Shown: positions 1-11,272, counted from the first letter of the stretch. The stretch: DNA of 64,000 bases from Deltaproteobacteria bacterium (GCA_947477565.1 CANJUR010000003.1:141535-205534); one strand, 5' to 3'. The notes: a model not told the origin generated them from the letters alone. Numbers and translations: made by a program.

Positions 1-48
1 CGGGCAGCCGAGGCCTCCGACGCCGATCACCGCGACGATCACGGACAT
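1..48 (-). CDS. ThiF/MoeB/HesA-type adenylyltransferase, N-terminal fragment
   Basis: Only the first 16 codons lie in the window; the gene runs off the left edge. The ATG at 48-46 directly follows the TAG stop of the upstream cysteine synthase (51-49), so the two genes abut with no spacer and are probably one operon. The visible peptide has a hydrophobic strand followed by GVGGLGCP, the glycine-rich nucleotide-binding start typical of E1-like enzymes (ThiF, MoeB, MoeZ, HesA), which adenylate the C terminus of ubiquitin-like sulfur carriers. Pairing with a cysteine synthase suggests sulfur transfer or carrier-protein-dependent cysteine synthesis. The subfamily cannot be told from 16 residues. 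Confidence 0.55.
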   Translation of the reverse strand, partial: MSVIVAVIGVGGLGCP

Positions 49-978
<930 letters not shown>

Positions 979-986
979 GGCGACGA

Positions 987-1017
987 GTCTGTTCTGCAGA
1001 CCACCCTGCCTTGTCAA
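987..1017 (-). promoter_or_regulatory. Possible cysK promoter with inverted repeat
   Basis: On the minus strand a perfect TTGACA (1017-1012) lies between the folK stop and the cysK GTG. Seventeen bases downstream there is no good -10, only GAACAG. An inverted repeat, GTCTG-TTCTG-CAGAC on the plus strand (987-1001), covers that spot. This could be a regulator-dependent promoter with an operator at -10, but with no -10 match the call is weak. Confidence 0.25.
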
Positions 1018-1027
1018 CGGCGCGCGT

Positions 1028-1936
1028 TCAGCCGTCGAAAGCAAACCGCGCCGTCCAGCCGCAGCGCGCGCCGGTTTCCACCTCAAGCCTGCTGTGCGCG
1101 AATGGACACAAATACTCGCGGATTTCGTGTCGATTCTCGTCTCTGTGCTCGCCGAGCAGCACCGCCCGGGTCAGCCCGGGGGAGTCCACCAGTACGGCGA
1201 CGCGGCGGAGCGCGAATCGGACATCGTCGAGCCGCGCGCTCACTGCAGCGAGCCAGGTGCCGAGGCGCGCTTCCTCCGTGACGCGGTCGGTCCAATGTTG
1301 TTCGAGCAGCAGCGAAGCGCGGGGGTGTACGGAGCGCGGCGCGACCATTCGAGCACCGATTGCCTCGGCCGCTGCGGCGTAGCCATCGGCCCGATCGTCC
1401 GCCCGTACGACCACGCCACGGTCTCCTGTGCCGTGCGTCTCGAAGTCGTCGCCCAACGCCGTGCCCGCACGCCCGGCGGGCAGCGTCGCGCGGACGGCGG
1501 AGAGCAGTGTGCCATCCGTCGGATCGACCGCCGACGGCACCAGCGCCAGCAGCGGATCGAGCGCAAACGTCCGCCCCCGCAAACCCTCGTGGGGGATGGT
1601 GAGCGACGGCCCGTGGCAGTGTTCGCGGGCGTGCCAGAGCAGGTCGAGGTCAAGGGTCCGCGCGCCCCATCGCTCACGGCGTTCTCGACCGAGCGAGCGC
1701 TCGATATCAATGCACTGCTCGAGCGCGGAGGCGAGGGTTCCGTCGAGTTCGAGAGCGAAGGCAGTGTTGAGGTAATCGGGCTGCGGCGGGCCCATCGGCG
1801 GGGTCTCCCAGACCGGCGCGACGCGGAGGTCCGACGCTCCAAACCTCGCCGCGACGAGATCGCGGGCCGCGCGAAGAATCGACCGGCGTCCCCCGAGGTT
1901 GGTACCAACGCCGATCACGAGAGTCGATCCGCTCAT
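1028..1936 (-). CDS. folK: FolK (HPPK) fused to an archease-like C-terminal domain
   Basis: Residues 1-135 are 6-hydroxymethyl-7,8-dihydropterin pyrophosphokinase, the folate step just before dihydropteroate synthase (folP, 9460). Visible signatures are GVGTNLGG at the N terminus, RWGARTLDLDLL around 89-100, and the IPHEGLRGRTF segment. HPPK normally ends near residue 160. Here about 137 more residues (165-302) resemble archease: an H-x3-D start (H168, D172), a WL...L..L helix, a GE..D..RHE block, and the terminal Gly-Trp-x-Ala-x-Phe-x-Phe-Asp strand (D301). Archease (Pfam Archease) is known as an activator of the RtcB RNA ligase. The VKAxTYH motif of true archeases is not recognisable, so this domain's function is open. 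The ATG at 1936 is preferred; a GTG at 1945 is possible. Confidence 0.85.
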   Translation of the reverse strand: MSGSTLVIGVGTNLGGRRSILRAARDLVAARFGASDLRVAPVWETPPMGPPQPDYLNTAFALELDGTLASALEQCIDIERSLGRERRERWGARTLDLDLLWHAREHCHGPSLTIPHEGLRGRTFALDPLLALVPSAVDPTDGTLLSAVRATLPAGRAGTALGDDFETHGTGDRGVVVRADDRADGYAAAAEAIGARMVAPRSVHPRASLLLEQHWTDRVTEEARLGTWLAAVSARLDDVRFALRRVAVLVDSPGLTRAVLLGEHRDENRHEIREYLCPFAHSRLEVETGARCGWTARFAFDG

Positions 1937-2019
1937 TGCCAACACTTTACCGGGCGCCGCGGTGCCCGTGGGTCGGCACCGTGATGGTGCCTTGACCGAT
2001 GCGGCAGCAGGGTGTCCGA

Positions 2020-2961
2020 ATGAGAGGCATGAAGAAGGTTTTGGTCACCGGCGGCGCGGGCTTTATCGGTCATCACGTCGCGACGGCCTGGAGGAGATGC
2101 GGCGCGAGCGTGGTGGTTCTCGATAGCCTGCGGACGGGCAAGAAAGAGAATCTCACACACATCCCCGCGGACGGGGGGCTGACGTTTATCGAGGGCAGCA
2201 TCACCGACCTCGCAACCGTGAAGCGCGCGATGGAGGGCTGCTCGGTGGTGCATCACCTCGCCGCGCAGGTGAGCGTCCCGGAGTCGATGGAGCGCCCGCT
2301 CGAGTGCATCGAGATCAACGTCCACGGGACGCTAAACGTGCTCGACGCTGCGAAGGCGGCGGGAGTGTCTCGGGTGGTCTTCTCAAGCAGCGCGGCGGTG
2401 TACGGAGACGACCCACGCAGCCCGAAGACCGAGGACATGACCCCGGCGCCGAAGTCCCCCTATGGAATCACCAAGCTCGACGGAGAATATTACCTGAAGA
2501 TGTATTCTGAGGCGCACGGCGTCCCAACGGTAAGCCTTCGGTATTTCAACGTTTTTGGCCCACGGCAGGACCCGCGAAGCGTGTACGCGGCGGCGGTCCC
2601 GATCTTTATTGAGCGCGCGCTGAAGGGGCTCGACATCACCATCTTCGGTGACGGCGAGCAGACGCGTGACTTCGTCTACGTCGGCGACGTGGTGGCTGCC
2701 AACCTGCTGGCGGCGACGGCTGAACGCGCCGGCCGCGGGGAGGTTTTCAACGTCGCTCAGGGTGGGCGCATCACCATCAACGAGCTTGCGCACACGATCG
2801 TCCGAGTGACCGGTAGCCGTTCGACCATCACCCACGTGCCGGAGCGGGCGGGTGACATTCGGCACAGCCAGGCTTCGATCGCGCGCATCATCGAGGGCTT
2901 GGAATTCGCGCCGAAGACTTCCCTGGAGGAGGGCCTGCGGGACTGCCTCTCGCCGCTGTGA
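2020..2961 (+). CDS. NAD-dependent epimerase/dehydratase (UDP-glucose 4-epimerase family)
   Basis: This is an extended short-chain dehydrogenase/reductase of 313 residues acting on a nucleotide sugar, probably in the cytoplasm for envelope polysaccharide precursors. The Rossmann motif GGAGFIG is at residues 11-17, the catalytic Ser region SSSAAVYG follows, and the YxxxK pair is Y148/K152. The C-terminal sugar-binding half includes RYFNVFGPRQ and the GDGEQTRDFVYVGDV block. These are typical of GalE and WbpP-like C4 epimerases; the substrate cannot be read from the sequence. The ATG at 2020 is chosen because AGGG (2009-2012) sits 7 bases upstream. A second ATG at 2029 is possible. It is divergent from folK. 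Confidence 0.88.
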   Translation: MRGMKKVLVTGGAGFIGHHVATAWRRCGASVVVLDSLRTGKKENLTHIPADGGLTFIEGSITDLATVKRAMEGCSVVHHLAAQVSVPESMERPLECIEINVHGTLNVLDAAKAAGVSRVVFSSSAAVYGDDPRSPKTEDMTPAPKSPYGITKLDGEYYLKMYSEAHGVPTVSLRYFNVFGPRQDPRSVYAAAVPIFIERALKGLDITIFGDGEQTRDFVYVGDVVAANLLAATAERAGRGEVFNVAQGGRITINELAHTIVRVTGSRSTITHVPERAGDIRHSQASIARIIEGLEFAPKTSLEEGLRDCLSPL

Positions 2962-3007
2962 GCGCGGTCTTGCTCGCGCCGACGCTCGACCTGCGGCACA
3001 CTTGCGG

Positions 3008-3226
3008 ATGATGTTTGAAGACATTCAGCTACGGCCGACGAGCCGATCGGTGAGTCCGTACCGAACCCTCGGTCACGTATCAGGGTCGGGTACGGGTGCC
3101 CCATCGGGGTGGGTCGTGTTTTTTATCGATGGATCAGTGGTGCTGGTGATCGCGATCTCGGTTCTGACCATCGGGTGGTGGTCGTCGTTCGTAGACGTTG
3201 CTGCGCAGCGCTTCCTGGGGTTCTGA
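3008..3226 (+). CDS. Possible small single-span membrane protein
   Basis: An open frame of 72 codons fills the gap between the epimerase and mnmA. Its TGA overlaps the mnmA ATG by one base (TGATG), the coupling style seen through this gene run. The N-terminal half is polar, and residues 35-57 form one hydrophobic segment (WVVFFIDG then VVLVIAISVLTIGWW). No family is recognised and the ribosome-binding site is weak. The evidence is the TGATG junction, the hydropathy and the otherwise empty gap, so this may be chance. Confidence 0.3.
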   Translation: MMFEDIQLRPTSRSVSPYRTLGHVSGSGTGAPSGWVVFFIDGSVVLVIAISVLTIGWWSSFVDVAAQRFLGF

Positions 3227-4287
3227 TGGCGCGGCGTATCGTGGTCGGAATGAGCGGGGGAGTAGACTCATCGGCCGCGGCCGCGATGCTCCACCGGGAG
3301 GGCTGGGAGGTCATCGGCGTCACGCTGCACCTATGGGACTACGTTCGCGCGGGGCACACCGGCCGTTGCTGCGCACCGGAAGACCAGCACGACGCCGCGC
3401 GGGTTTGCGAGTCGCTGGGCATCGCGCATTACACCTTCGACCGACGCGAACTCTTCCGCGAAAAGGTGGTCGATCGCTTCGTGGAGGACTACGCCGCAGG
3501 TCGAACGCCGAGTCCGTGCGTGCGTTGTAACGAGTCGGTGAAGCTCGGCCCTTTGTGGGAGATCGCCACGCGGTTGGGGGCAGAGGCCGTCGCAACTGGA
3601 CATTACGCGCGGGTCGCACCCGACGGCGAAGGCGTCGATCTGCGCGCCGCCGCGGACACAGCGAAGGACCAATCGTACTTTTTGTGGGCCGCGCCGCTGG
3701 AGGCGCTCCGCCGACTACAACTGCCGCTCGGTGAAATGCTGAAGCCGGCGGTACGGGCGCTCGCCGCGGAGGAGGGACTCGCCAACGCGGACAAGCCCGA
3801 CTCCGTTGACCTCTGCTTCCTTGAGGGCCAGGCCTACCCCGTCTTCATGGCTCAACGCGGCGGTGCGAATACACGACCTGGTAACATCGAGACCGTGGAC
3901 GGCGAGGTTGTGGGCCAACACGACGGCGTGCACGGGTTCACGCCGGGGCAGCGCAAGGGACTCGGGGCCGGCGGACGGCCACGCTACGTGCTGAAGATCG
4001 TGCCCGAGCGGGCGGCCGTGATTGTCGGCGACGACGGCGAGACCCGCGGTGCGGGCGCTACTCTGGAAGGTTTCCGCTGGCTCTGCGAGGCGCGGCCCGA
4101 GCGGGTGCGGGCGCGGATCCGGTACCGCCACACCGGCGTTGAGGCGACCCTCGATCAGGTGAGTGAAGGGCGTGCGCGACTCTTGTTCGACAGTCCCCAA
4201 CGGGGCGTCGCACCGGGCCAGGCGGCCGTGTTGTACGTCGGCGATCGGGTCGTTGGTGGCGGGTGGATCACCGAGGGTCTGTCATGA
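3226..4287 (+). CDS. mnmA: tRNA-specific 2-thiouridylase MnmA
   Basis: MnmA adenylates and thiolates U34 of tRNA-Lys, -Glu and -Gln, taking sulfur from a persulfide relay. The protein has 353 residues. The PP-loop SGGVDSS is at 10-16. Two cysteines form the catalytic pair: C101 in CVRCNESVK and C197 in SVDLCFLEG. The DQSYFLW segment and the C-terminal GQRKGLG and beta-barrel region are all present. The ATG at 3226 is chosen because the family begins directly with the PP-loop strand and GGGG lies at 3217-3220. It overlaps the following lipoprotein gene by 4 nt (ATGA). Confidence 0.95.
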   Translation: MARRIVVGMSGGVDSSAAAAMLHREGWEVIGVTLHLWDYVRAGHTGRCCAPEDQHDAARVCESLGIAHYTFDRRELFREKVVDRFVEDYAAGRTPSPCVRCNESVKLGPLWEIATRLGAEAVATGHYARVAPDGEGVDLRAAADTAKDQSYFLWAAPLEALRRLQLPLGEMLKPAVRALAAEEGLANADKPDSVDLCFLEGQAYPVFMAQRGGANTRPGNIETVDGEVVGQHDGVHGFTPGQRKGLGAGGRPRYVLKIVPERAAVIVGDDGETRGAGATLEGFRWLCEARPERVRARIRYRHTGVEATLDQVSEGRARLLFDSPQRGVAPGQAAVLYVGDRVVGGGWITEGLS

Positions 4288-4922
4288 CCATCCGTGCGCG
4301 GATGCTTGGTTTGATGATGATGGCGGGCTGCAGCGTGGGCGAGGGGAGCGGCGATGTCCGCGGTCCACTCCACCTTGAGGTTTGTAGCGTCTCGACGGAG
4401 CTTTTCGACCTTCGGCCGACGTTCTTCGGCGGCGATTTTCATGATGGCACGCTGATCATCCGGGTCGCTCAGGGCGGAGAAACGGCGGAGTTCAGCGACG
4501 AGTTCGTGTGGCGCATCAACAACACGGCGTACGTCGCGGCGCACCTCAACGAGCGCATCCCGGTCGGGCCCGCCGGAGTGGCGCCGGTGCAGGCTACCTT
4601 CCGTCCGAACGAGTCCTGCGGACGAAGCAACATCTCCCGCTACGCTCCCACCGTCGCCCTCGAGGCGATGAGCGGTTACGTGATTTTCAGTTCGATCTTC
4701 CGGGGTGATTCCAATGCCGACGCGACGCTGCGATTGACCGAAGTGACGCAGTTTTCGGTCGCTCTCCGCGACCCCCGTGTGGTGACCGACAACGACCCAT
4801 CTCGGGTACCGAGTGGCCCGGCCGCCCGAGAGCCTGCGGCGCTATCCGACAGCGTCGGAGAGTTTGAAGGGTGGTTCCGTTTCTACTACGTCCGCGGCCG
4901 TCCGGCGCAACGCTTCCAATGA
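4284..4922 (+). CDS. Hypothetical lipoprotein in the tRNA/rRNA modification operon
   Basis: The product has 212 residues with a short lipoprotein signal: Arg residues, the hydrophobic MLGLMMMAG, then the lipobox cysteine (MAGC). The mature part is beta-rich in appearance and has two further Cys. No domain is recognised. The start overlaps the mnmA stop (ATGA), and its own TGA overlaps the next ATG at 4919 in the same way, so it is translationally coupled to two RNA-modifying enzymes although it is predicted to sit in the envelope. The context therefore says little about function. Confidence 0.75.
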   Translation: MTIRARMLGLMMMAGCSVGEGSGDVRGPLHLEVCSVSTELFDLRPTFFGGDFHDGTLIIRVAQGGETAEFSDEFVWRINNTAYVAAHLNERIPVGPAGVAPVQATFRPNESCGRSNISRYAPTVALEAMSGYVIFSSIFRGDSNADATLRLTEVTQFSVALRDPRVVTDNDPSRVPSGPAAREPAALSDSVGEFEGWFRFYYVRGRPAQRFQ

Positions 4923-6163
4923 ACGAACAAACCGTCACCATCGACGCCCTCACGGCTTCCGGCGAAGGCGTCGCTCGCATCGGCGACACGCTGGTACGCA
5001 TCGAAAACACGCTGCCGGGCGAACGCTGGCGGGTTCGGCGCGAGGGTTCGACCTGGCTTCCCGTCGAGAGGGAGGAAGAATCCGAGGCGCGCGTGGCGCC
5101 CGGGTGCGAGTACTTCGGGCGCTGTGGTGGATGCACCTGGCAGCACGCCTCGCCCGCCGTGCAACAGGCCTCCCGTCTCGAACGAATCCGTCGCGCGCTT
5201 CCTGCTCCGTTGCGCAGCGTTCCCATCGAGTACTTCCAGAGCGACGTGCCCTATGGCTACCGCACGCGCGCCCGCCTCCACTGGCTCACCCCGGGGAAGC
5301 ATACCTTCCTGGGTTTTCTGGCACGCCGCTCGAGCAGCGTGGTCGACCTCGGCGAATGCCCGGTACTGGTTCCACCGTTGAACGCAGCGCTGCCAGCTCT
5401 CCGCGAGGCAGTGAGCGCATTGGGTGGCCAGGGAGAGGTCTCGCTCGCGCTGGGCGAGGGTGGCCGACCGGTGGCCAGTCTGCGCCCCGAGCGCGTGCTC
5501 GACGAGCGCGCTTACGCCGTTGGACGAACGCTCATGGCGAAGGGTTTTGCTGGGGTCGCGCTGTGGACACGCGGGGCCACGGCGCCTGCCGTGGAGGGAG
5601 ATCCGAGCCCGGTCCAGGTGGGAGGGGATGGCCTCCCGTTGCGTGCGGGCATCGGCGGGTTTGGACAGGCGCACGGTTCACTCAACGCGACGCTCGCTGC
5701 GTACGTAGACGGCGAAGCGCAGGCCAACGGCCGGACGGTGATAGAACTCTACGCCGGGGCGGGCAATCTCACGGTGCTACTCGCCCGTAGCGCGCAGGCG
5801 ATCACGGCGGTCGAGTCCGACCGCGACGCTGTCGAGGCATTGCGTCACAACCTCACAGCGCGCGCGCTCTCGAACGTGAAGGTCCACGCGGAGACCGTCG
5901 AGGCACGACTGAAGCCGTGGAAGGCCGATGTCGTCGTGCTCGACCCGCCGCGTTCGGGTGCGCGTGAGGCCTGCACGCTGATCGCTGTCTCGCCTGTGCG
6001 GCGCGTGGTCTACGTCTCTTGTGATCCTGAGAGCCTGGGGCGGGACCTTCAGGCGCTCTCTCCAAGATTCACGCTCGTTCGACTGGCCGCGTTTGAGATG
6101 TTTCCCCAGACGGCGTTGGTCGAGGTCGTCGCGACCCTCACGCGGAGTGGGGTGGGGCGTTAG
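4919..6163 (+). CDS. 23S rRNA (uracil-5-)-methyltransferase, RlmD/TrmA family
   Basis: This is a SAM-dependent m5U methyltransferase of 414 residues. An N-terminal TRAM-like domain (about 1-55) precedes the [4Fe-4S] cysteines C63, C69, C72 (CEYFGRCGGC) and C147 (LGECP). The Rossmann SAM motif ELYAGAGNLT follows, then DPPRSG and the catalytic C368 in YVSCDPESLGRD. The iron-sulfur cysteines favour RlmC/RlmD-type rRNA enzymes over TrmA, but the exact target uridine cannot be assigned. The ATG at 4919 overlaps the upstream stop by 4 nt and is preferred over the longer frame from 4871, which would add a non-family leader. Confidence 0.9.
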   Translation: MNEQTVTIDALTASGEGVARIGDTLVRIENTLPGERWRVRREGSTWLPVEREEESEARVAPGCEYFGRCGGCTWQHASPAVQQASRLERIRRALPAPLRSVPIEYFQSDVPYGYRTRARLHWLTPGKHTFLGFLARRSSSVVDLGECPVLVPPLNAALPALREAVSALGGQGEVSLALGEGGRPVASLRPERVLDERAYAVGRTLMAKGFAGVALWTRGATAPAVEGDPSPVQVGGDGLPLRAGIGGFGQAHGSLNATLAAYVDGEAQANGRTVIELYAGAGNLTVLLARSAQAITAVESDRDAVEALRHNLTARALSNVKVHAETVEARLKPWKADVVVLDPPRSGAREACTLIAVSPVRRVVYVSCDPESLGRDLQALSPRFTLVRLAAFEMFPQTALVEVVATLTRSGVGR

Positions 6164-6171
6164 CCCCCAAA

Positions 6172-6372
6172 GTGCGCACGATCGTCGGCCAGGTGTTCGA
6201 GGAAGAGCGCGCGAGATACGGGCTTCGACATGCCTGTGAGGACTGTGTTTTCTTCGTAGCTGAGGGTGGTCACTGCGCAAATGGCTACCCCAACACAATG
6301 CACCGCGACGCCGCGTTTGGGAGCGATGGCCCCCGTGACGGAACGTTCTGCAAAGAGTTCGAACTGCGGTGA
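6172..6372 (+). CDS. Four-cysteine miniprotein (putative metal-binding)
   Basis: A 66-residue protein with cysteines at C22, C25, C35 and C60, spaced as CxxC-x9-C-x24-C, followed by a KEFEL tail. The arrangement suggests a small Zn or Fe-S site, but the family is not recognised. It begins with GTG, 8 bases after the methyltransferase stop, and its TGA overlaps the GTG of the tilS-like gene (GTGA at 6369-6372), so it is coupled to both neighbours. A role as a cofactor or partner of the neighbouring RNA-modification enzymes is only an inference from position. Confidence 0.75.
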   Translation: MRTIVGQVFEEERARYGLRHACEDCVFFVAEGGHCANGYPNTMHRDAAFGSDGPRDGTFCKEFELR

Positions 6373-7379
6373 TTGCTTCGGCTACTGGAGTGGAGCTTGT
6401 TCTGCGGCGGGCCGTGGCGTTCGCCTCGCGGCAGAGGCTCTTCGAACCCGGCGACCGTGTACTGGTCGGCATGGGCTCGGACTCCGCGAGCCTTGGTCTA
6501 CTCGGGTTTCTCACGCATGCGCGGGCGTCGTTGGGCGTGGCCGAAATCGCTGTAGCAGCGATTGAGCGAAGGCTCGACGAGGAGTCTGACGACGCCGAAC
6601 AGGTGGCCGACCTTGGGCGGCTCGCGCGGCAGATGGGCCTGACGTTTCACGCCGTTCGACCGGCGTTGCAGGGCCGGCGCGTGCGAGTGCTCGAAGAGCT
6701 ACGAAAGCTGGCCACGGAGCAGGGACACACGCGCATTGCCCTCGCTCCGACACGGGATGACGATGCCGCGCGGGTACTCTGTGAACTCCTTCGCGGGCGT
6801 GGAATGACAGCCATTCGCGGACTTGCTCCGCGGGTCTCGGGCACGGTGGTCCGACCACTGCTGGCACTCGAACGATCCGAGGCGGCCTCGTTGGCGTCGC
6901 TTCTGGGGTTTGAGTCGCCGATGCTGCCGCCTGAGGCGCCAGACCCCGCACGCGACCGACTCCTCCCTGCTTTGGAGGCGGCAATTCTTCCGCGGTTACG
7001 GGCGCTTATGCCCGGATCTTCAGCCGCTCTCGCAAGGCTCGGCCGAGAGTCGCGTCGCCTCCAGCGAATGTTCGCGCACGATGCAAAGGCATTGGTGTCG
7101 GCAAGCGCTGGAGTGGCCCACCCCGACCACCTCGAACTCGATGCGGCAGTGTTCCTCGGCCCACGAGGGCCCTGGGTGGCACGTGCCGCGCTACGAGCAT
7201 TGTGTCCAGCTTCGGACGGCACGCACCTCCGGCACGACGCGCACGCACTCACTCGCGCGGTGCTGCACCCGCGTGATCTCGCGAGGGCAGAGGCCCTGGT
7301 GCTCCACGGCGCGACGGCGACGATGGATCGGCGCTCGGGGAGAGTGCAACTTCGCCGTCGTGCGGTCCGCTCCGGGTGA
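6369..7379 (+). CDS. tilS: TilS-like tRNA(Ile)-lysidine synthase with a degenerate PP-loop
   Basis: The 336-residue product has the overall shape of the PP-loop ATPase that converts C34 of tRNA-Ile(CAU) to lysidine. It lies directly upstream of ftsH, as tilS does in many bacteria. The PP-loop is abnormal: SGGxDS is replaced by GMGSDS (34-39), keeping only one Gly and the Asp-Ser. The downstream HHxxDDxxET helix reads [10 protein letters not shown], retaining the acidic pair. The stretch [16 protein letters not shown] matches the family's R-PLL block. The shortened C terminus lacks an obvious full TilS-C domain. It may still be functional, or a paralogue with a new role. GTG start at 6369, overlapping the upstream stop. 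Confidence 0.7.
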   Translation: MIASATGVELVLRRAVAFASRQRLFEPGDRVLVGMGSDSASLGLLGFLTHARASLGVAEIAVAAIERRLDEESDDAEQVADLGRLARQMGLTFHAVRPALQGRRVRVLEELRKLATEQGHTRIALAPTRDDDAARVLCELLRGRGMTAIRGLAPRVSGTVVRPLLALERSEAASLASLLGFESPMLPPEAPDPARDRLLPALEAAILPRLRALMPGSSAALARLGRESRRLQRMFAHDAKALVSASAGVAHPDHLELDAAVFLGPRGPWVARAALRALCPASDGTHLRHDAHALTRAVLHPRDLARAEALVLHGATATMDRRSGRVQLRRRAVRSG

Positions 7380-7470
7380 CAATTCCCCGGGCGGTCTGGA
7401 AAATGCCCTGCGACTGCTGGCGTCGAGGCATTTGCGATGTAGGCTGCGCTCCACACTTAAAGAGGTGATC

Positions 7471-9414
<1,944 letters not shown>

Positions 9415-9459
9415 GCGCTCTTCCGGTCACTCCACCCGCGCGGTGCTTCTTCTCTTCGT

Positions 9460-10347
9460 ATGCCGCGCCCCTCCATCCAGTTCCGAACCACCACCTGGGA
9501 TTGGTCCCGCCCGTACCTCCTTGGCGTGCTGAACGTCACGCCCGACTCCTTCTCGGATGGTGGGCGGTACGCTCATGTGGACGCGGCCATCGATCGGGCG
9601 GCTGTGATGGTCGCGGAGGGGGTCGATGCTATCGACGTCGGAGGAGAGAGCACCCGGCCCGGCGCGCCCACGATCGACGAAGCGCAAGAGTTGGGACGGG
9701 TCATGCCGGTCGTCGAGGCTCTCGCTCGACGGTTTCCGCATCCACTCTCGATTGACACGACGAAGGCCTCGGTCGCACGGGCGGCGCTCGGCATGGGCGC
9801 GAGCATTCTCAATGACGTCGGCACCGGCGAGACGCCGGAAGCCCTCGGCGCAGTCGCCGCGGAGTACGGTGCTGTGTATGTGGCCATGCACGCCCGGGGC
9901 ACTCCGACGACGATGCAGTCACTCGCCAGCTACGACGACGTGGTGCGGGAGGTCTGCGCCGAGCTGCTCGTGTTCGTCGAGCGCCTGCTGGCCGCCGGGG
10001 TTTCACGCGAGCGAGTAGTGATCGATCCGGGCCTCGGGTTCGCGAAGCTAGGGGCGCACTCGCTCGCGCTTCTTGGAGACCTCGCGACGGTGCATTCGCT
10101 CGGATATCCTGTGTGCGTGGGAGCCTCTCGAAAGAGCTTTCTCGTCTCCGAGGAGGCACACCCCGCGGGGTGGGCTCGAGACGCCGCGGACGTCCATGGG
10201 CGTCTCGGCGGGACCGCGGCAGCCGTCGCCATCGCGGTCTCCCAGGGCGCGGAGATCTTGCGTGTCCATGACGTCGGGGTGATGCACCAGGCAGCGCGCG
10301 TCGCCCATTCGCTCGCACTCCGAAGCAGGGCCACGCGTGCACGCTGA
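9460..10347 (+). CDS. folP: Dihydropteroate synthase
   Basis: FolP joins p-aminobenzoate to hydroxymethyl-dihydropterin diphosphate, the product of FolK (here 7.5 kb away on the other strand). The protein has 295 residues and a TIM-barrel fold. Both signatures are present: LLGVLNVTPDSFSDGG near the N terminus and DVGGESTRPGA. Later come SIDT, NDV, MHARGTP, DPGLGFAK, GASRKSF and the terminal RVHDV. It follows ftsH by 45 bp, and its 3' end overlaps the GTG start of cdaA by 11 bp, an ftsH-folP-cdaA-cdaR-glmM order known from other bacteria. Confidence 0.95.
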   Translation: MPRPSIQFRTTTWDWSRPYLLGVLNVTPDSFSDGGRYAHVDAAIDRAAVMVAEGVDAIDVGGESTRPGAPTIDEAQELGRVMPVVEALARRFPHPLSIDTTKASVARAALGMGASILNDVGTGETPEALGAVAAEYGAVYVAMHARGTPTTMQSLASYDDVVREVCAELLVFVERLLAAGVSRERVVIDPGLGFAKLGAHSLALLGDLATVHSLGYPVCVGASRKSFLVSEEAHPAGWARDAADVHGRLGGTAAAVAIAVSQGAEILRVHDVGVMHQAARVAHSLALRSRATRAR

Positions 10348-11272
10348 GTGGCTACCGGTTCTCCTCCGCCGCGCGCCGCTTGAACTTCTTCGCGACGCGC
10401 TCGACATCTGCGTCGTCGCGTACGCCGTCTACCGAATCCTCCTCCTGGTTCGCGGGACCCGCGCTGCGCAAGTGGGGCAGGGGCTCCTGCTCATCGCGGT
10501 GGTTTACGCGATCTCCCAGCGCCTCGGGCTGATCACGACGTTCACTTTGCTCGACCGATCATTGACGTCGTTTCTGGTGTTCGCGGTGGTGATATTTCAG
10601 TCAGATATTCGACGTGCGCTGATGCGAGTCGGAGACCGGCCGTTTCTGCTCCGCTGGCGAAAACCCGTGGATGCGCAGGCCGTCGAAGAGGTGATCGCCG
10701 CCGCCGAAGGCCTCGCACTGCGTCACACCGGCGCGCTGTTCGTGTTCGAGCGAGAAGCCAGCGTCGATGACTTCGTCTCGCAGTGCACCATCATCGACGC
10801 CGAGATCTCCACGGCGCTGTTGTTCACGATATTTTTGCCGAGCCAGGACAACCCCCTGCATGACGGCGCTGTGATCATTCGCAATGGTCGTGTCGCCGCC
10901 GCGGGCGCGGTGCTTCCGCTTACGAGCAGCGGCGCGCTCGAACGGCAACTCGGCACCCGCCATCGGGCTGCCCTCGGCATCTCCGAAGAGACCGACGCGG
11001 CAGTCGTCGTCGTGAGCGAAGAGCGCGGCGAGATCTCGCTCTGCTTCAACGGCAACATCGTTCGAGGCCTCGACGCCCAGACCGCCCGGCAGGCACTTTA
11101 CGGTGTGTTGTATTCCAAACGTCAAGCCGCGTTGTTGCTTCGGGAGGCCGGGCAACAAGAACGAGAGGGACGCACTTCCCGACGGCCCCCCCCTCCGCCA
11201 CTTTCAGGTGTGCGACCGGTGCCCATCGACCGGGAGGAGCCGACTTCGCGCGCGGCCGGGGACGACCGGTGA
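10337..11272 (+). CDS. cdaA: Diadenylate cyclase CdaA (c-di-AMP synthase)
   Basis: CdaA makes cyclic di-AMP from two ATP at the inner membrane. The 311-residue protein has three N-terminal hydrophobic segments (about 20-38, 47-63, 72-88) and a DAC domain with the active-site motifs DGA (176-178, in LHDGAVII) and RHR (208-210, in GTRHRAALG). A proline-rich, polar C-terminal tail of about 40 residues is added. It starts with GTG within the end of folP, and its stop overlaps the cdaR GTG (GTGA). Pairing with cdaR and glmM is the classical layout in which both partners can modulate cyclase activity. Confidence 0.94.
   Translation: MHAEWLPVLLRRAPLELLRDALDICVVAYAVYRILLLVRGTRAAQVGQGLLLIAVVYAISQRLGLITTFTLLDRSLTSFLVFAVVIFQSDIRRALMRVGDRPFLLRWRKPVDAQAVEEVIAAAEGLALRHTGALFVFEREASVDDFVSQCTIIDAEISTALLFTIFLPSQDNPLHDGAVIIRNGRVAAAGAVLPLTSSGALERQLGTRHRAALGISEETDAAVVVVSEERGEISLCFNGNIVRGLDAQTARQALYGVLYSKRQAALLLREAGQQEREGRTSRRPPPPPLSGVRPVPIDREEPTSRAAGDDR

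Noticed and set aside
6341..6348. GAACGTTC as a second LexA box
   Set aside because: It lacks the 4-base centre and lies within the four-cysteine gene's coding sequence.
7432..7460. Promoter for ftsH (TTGCGA with a weak ACTTAA)
   Set aside because: The -10 is too poor a match; the gene can be read from upstream transcription.
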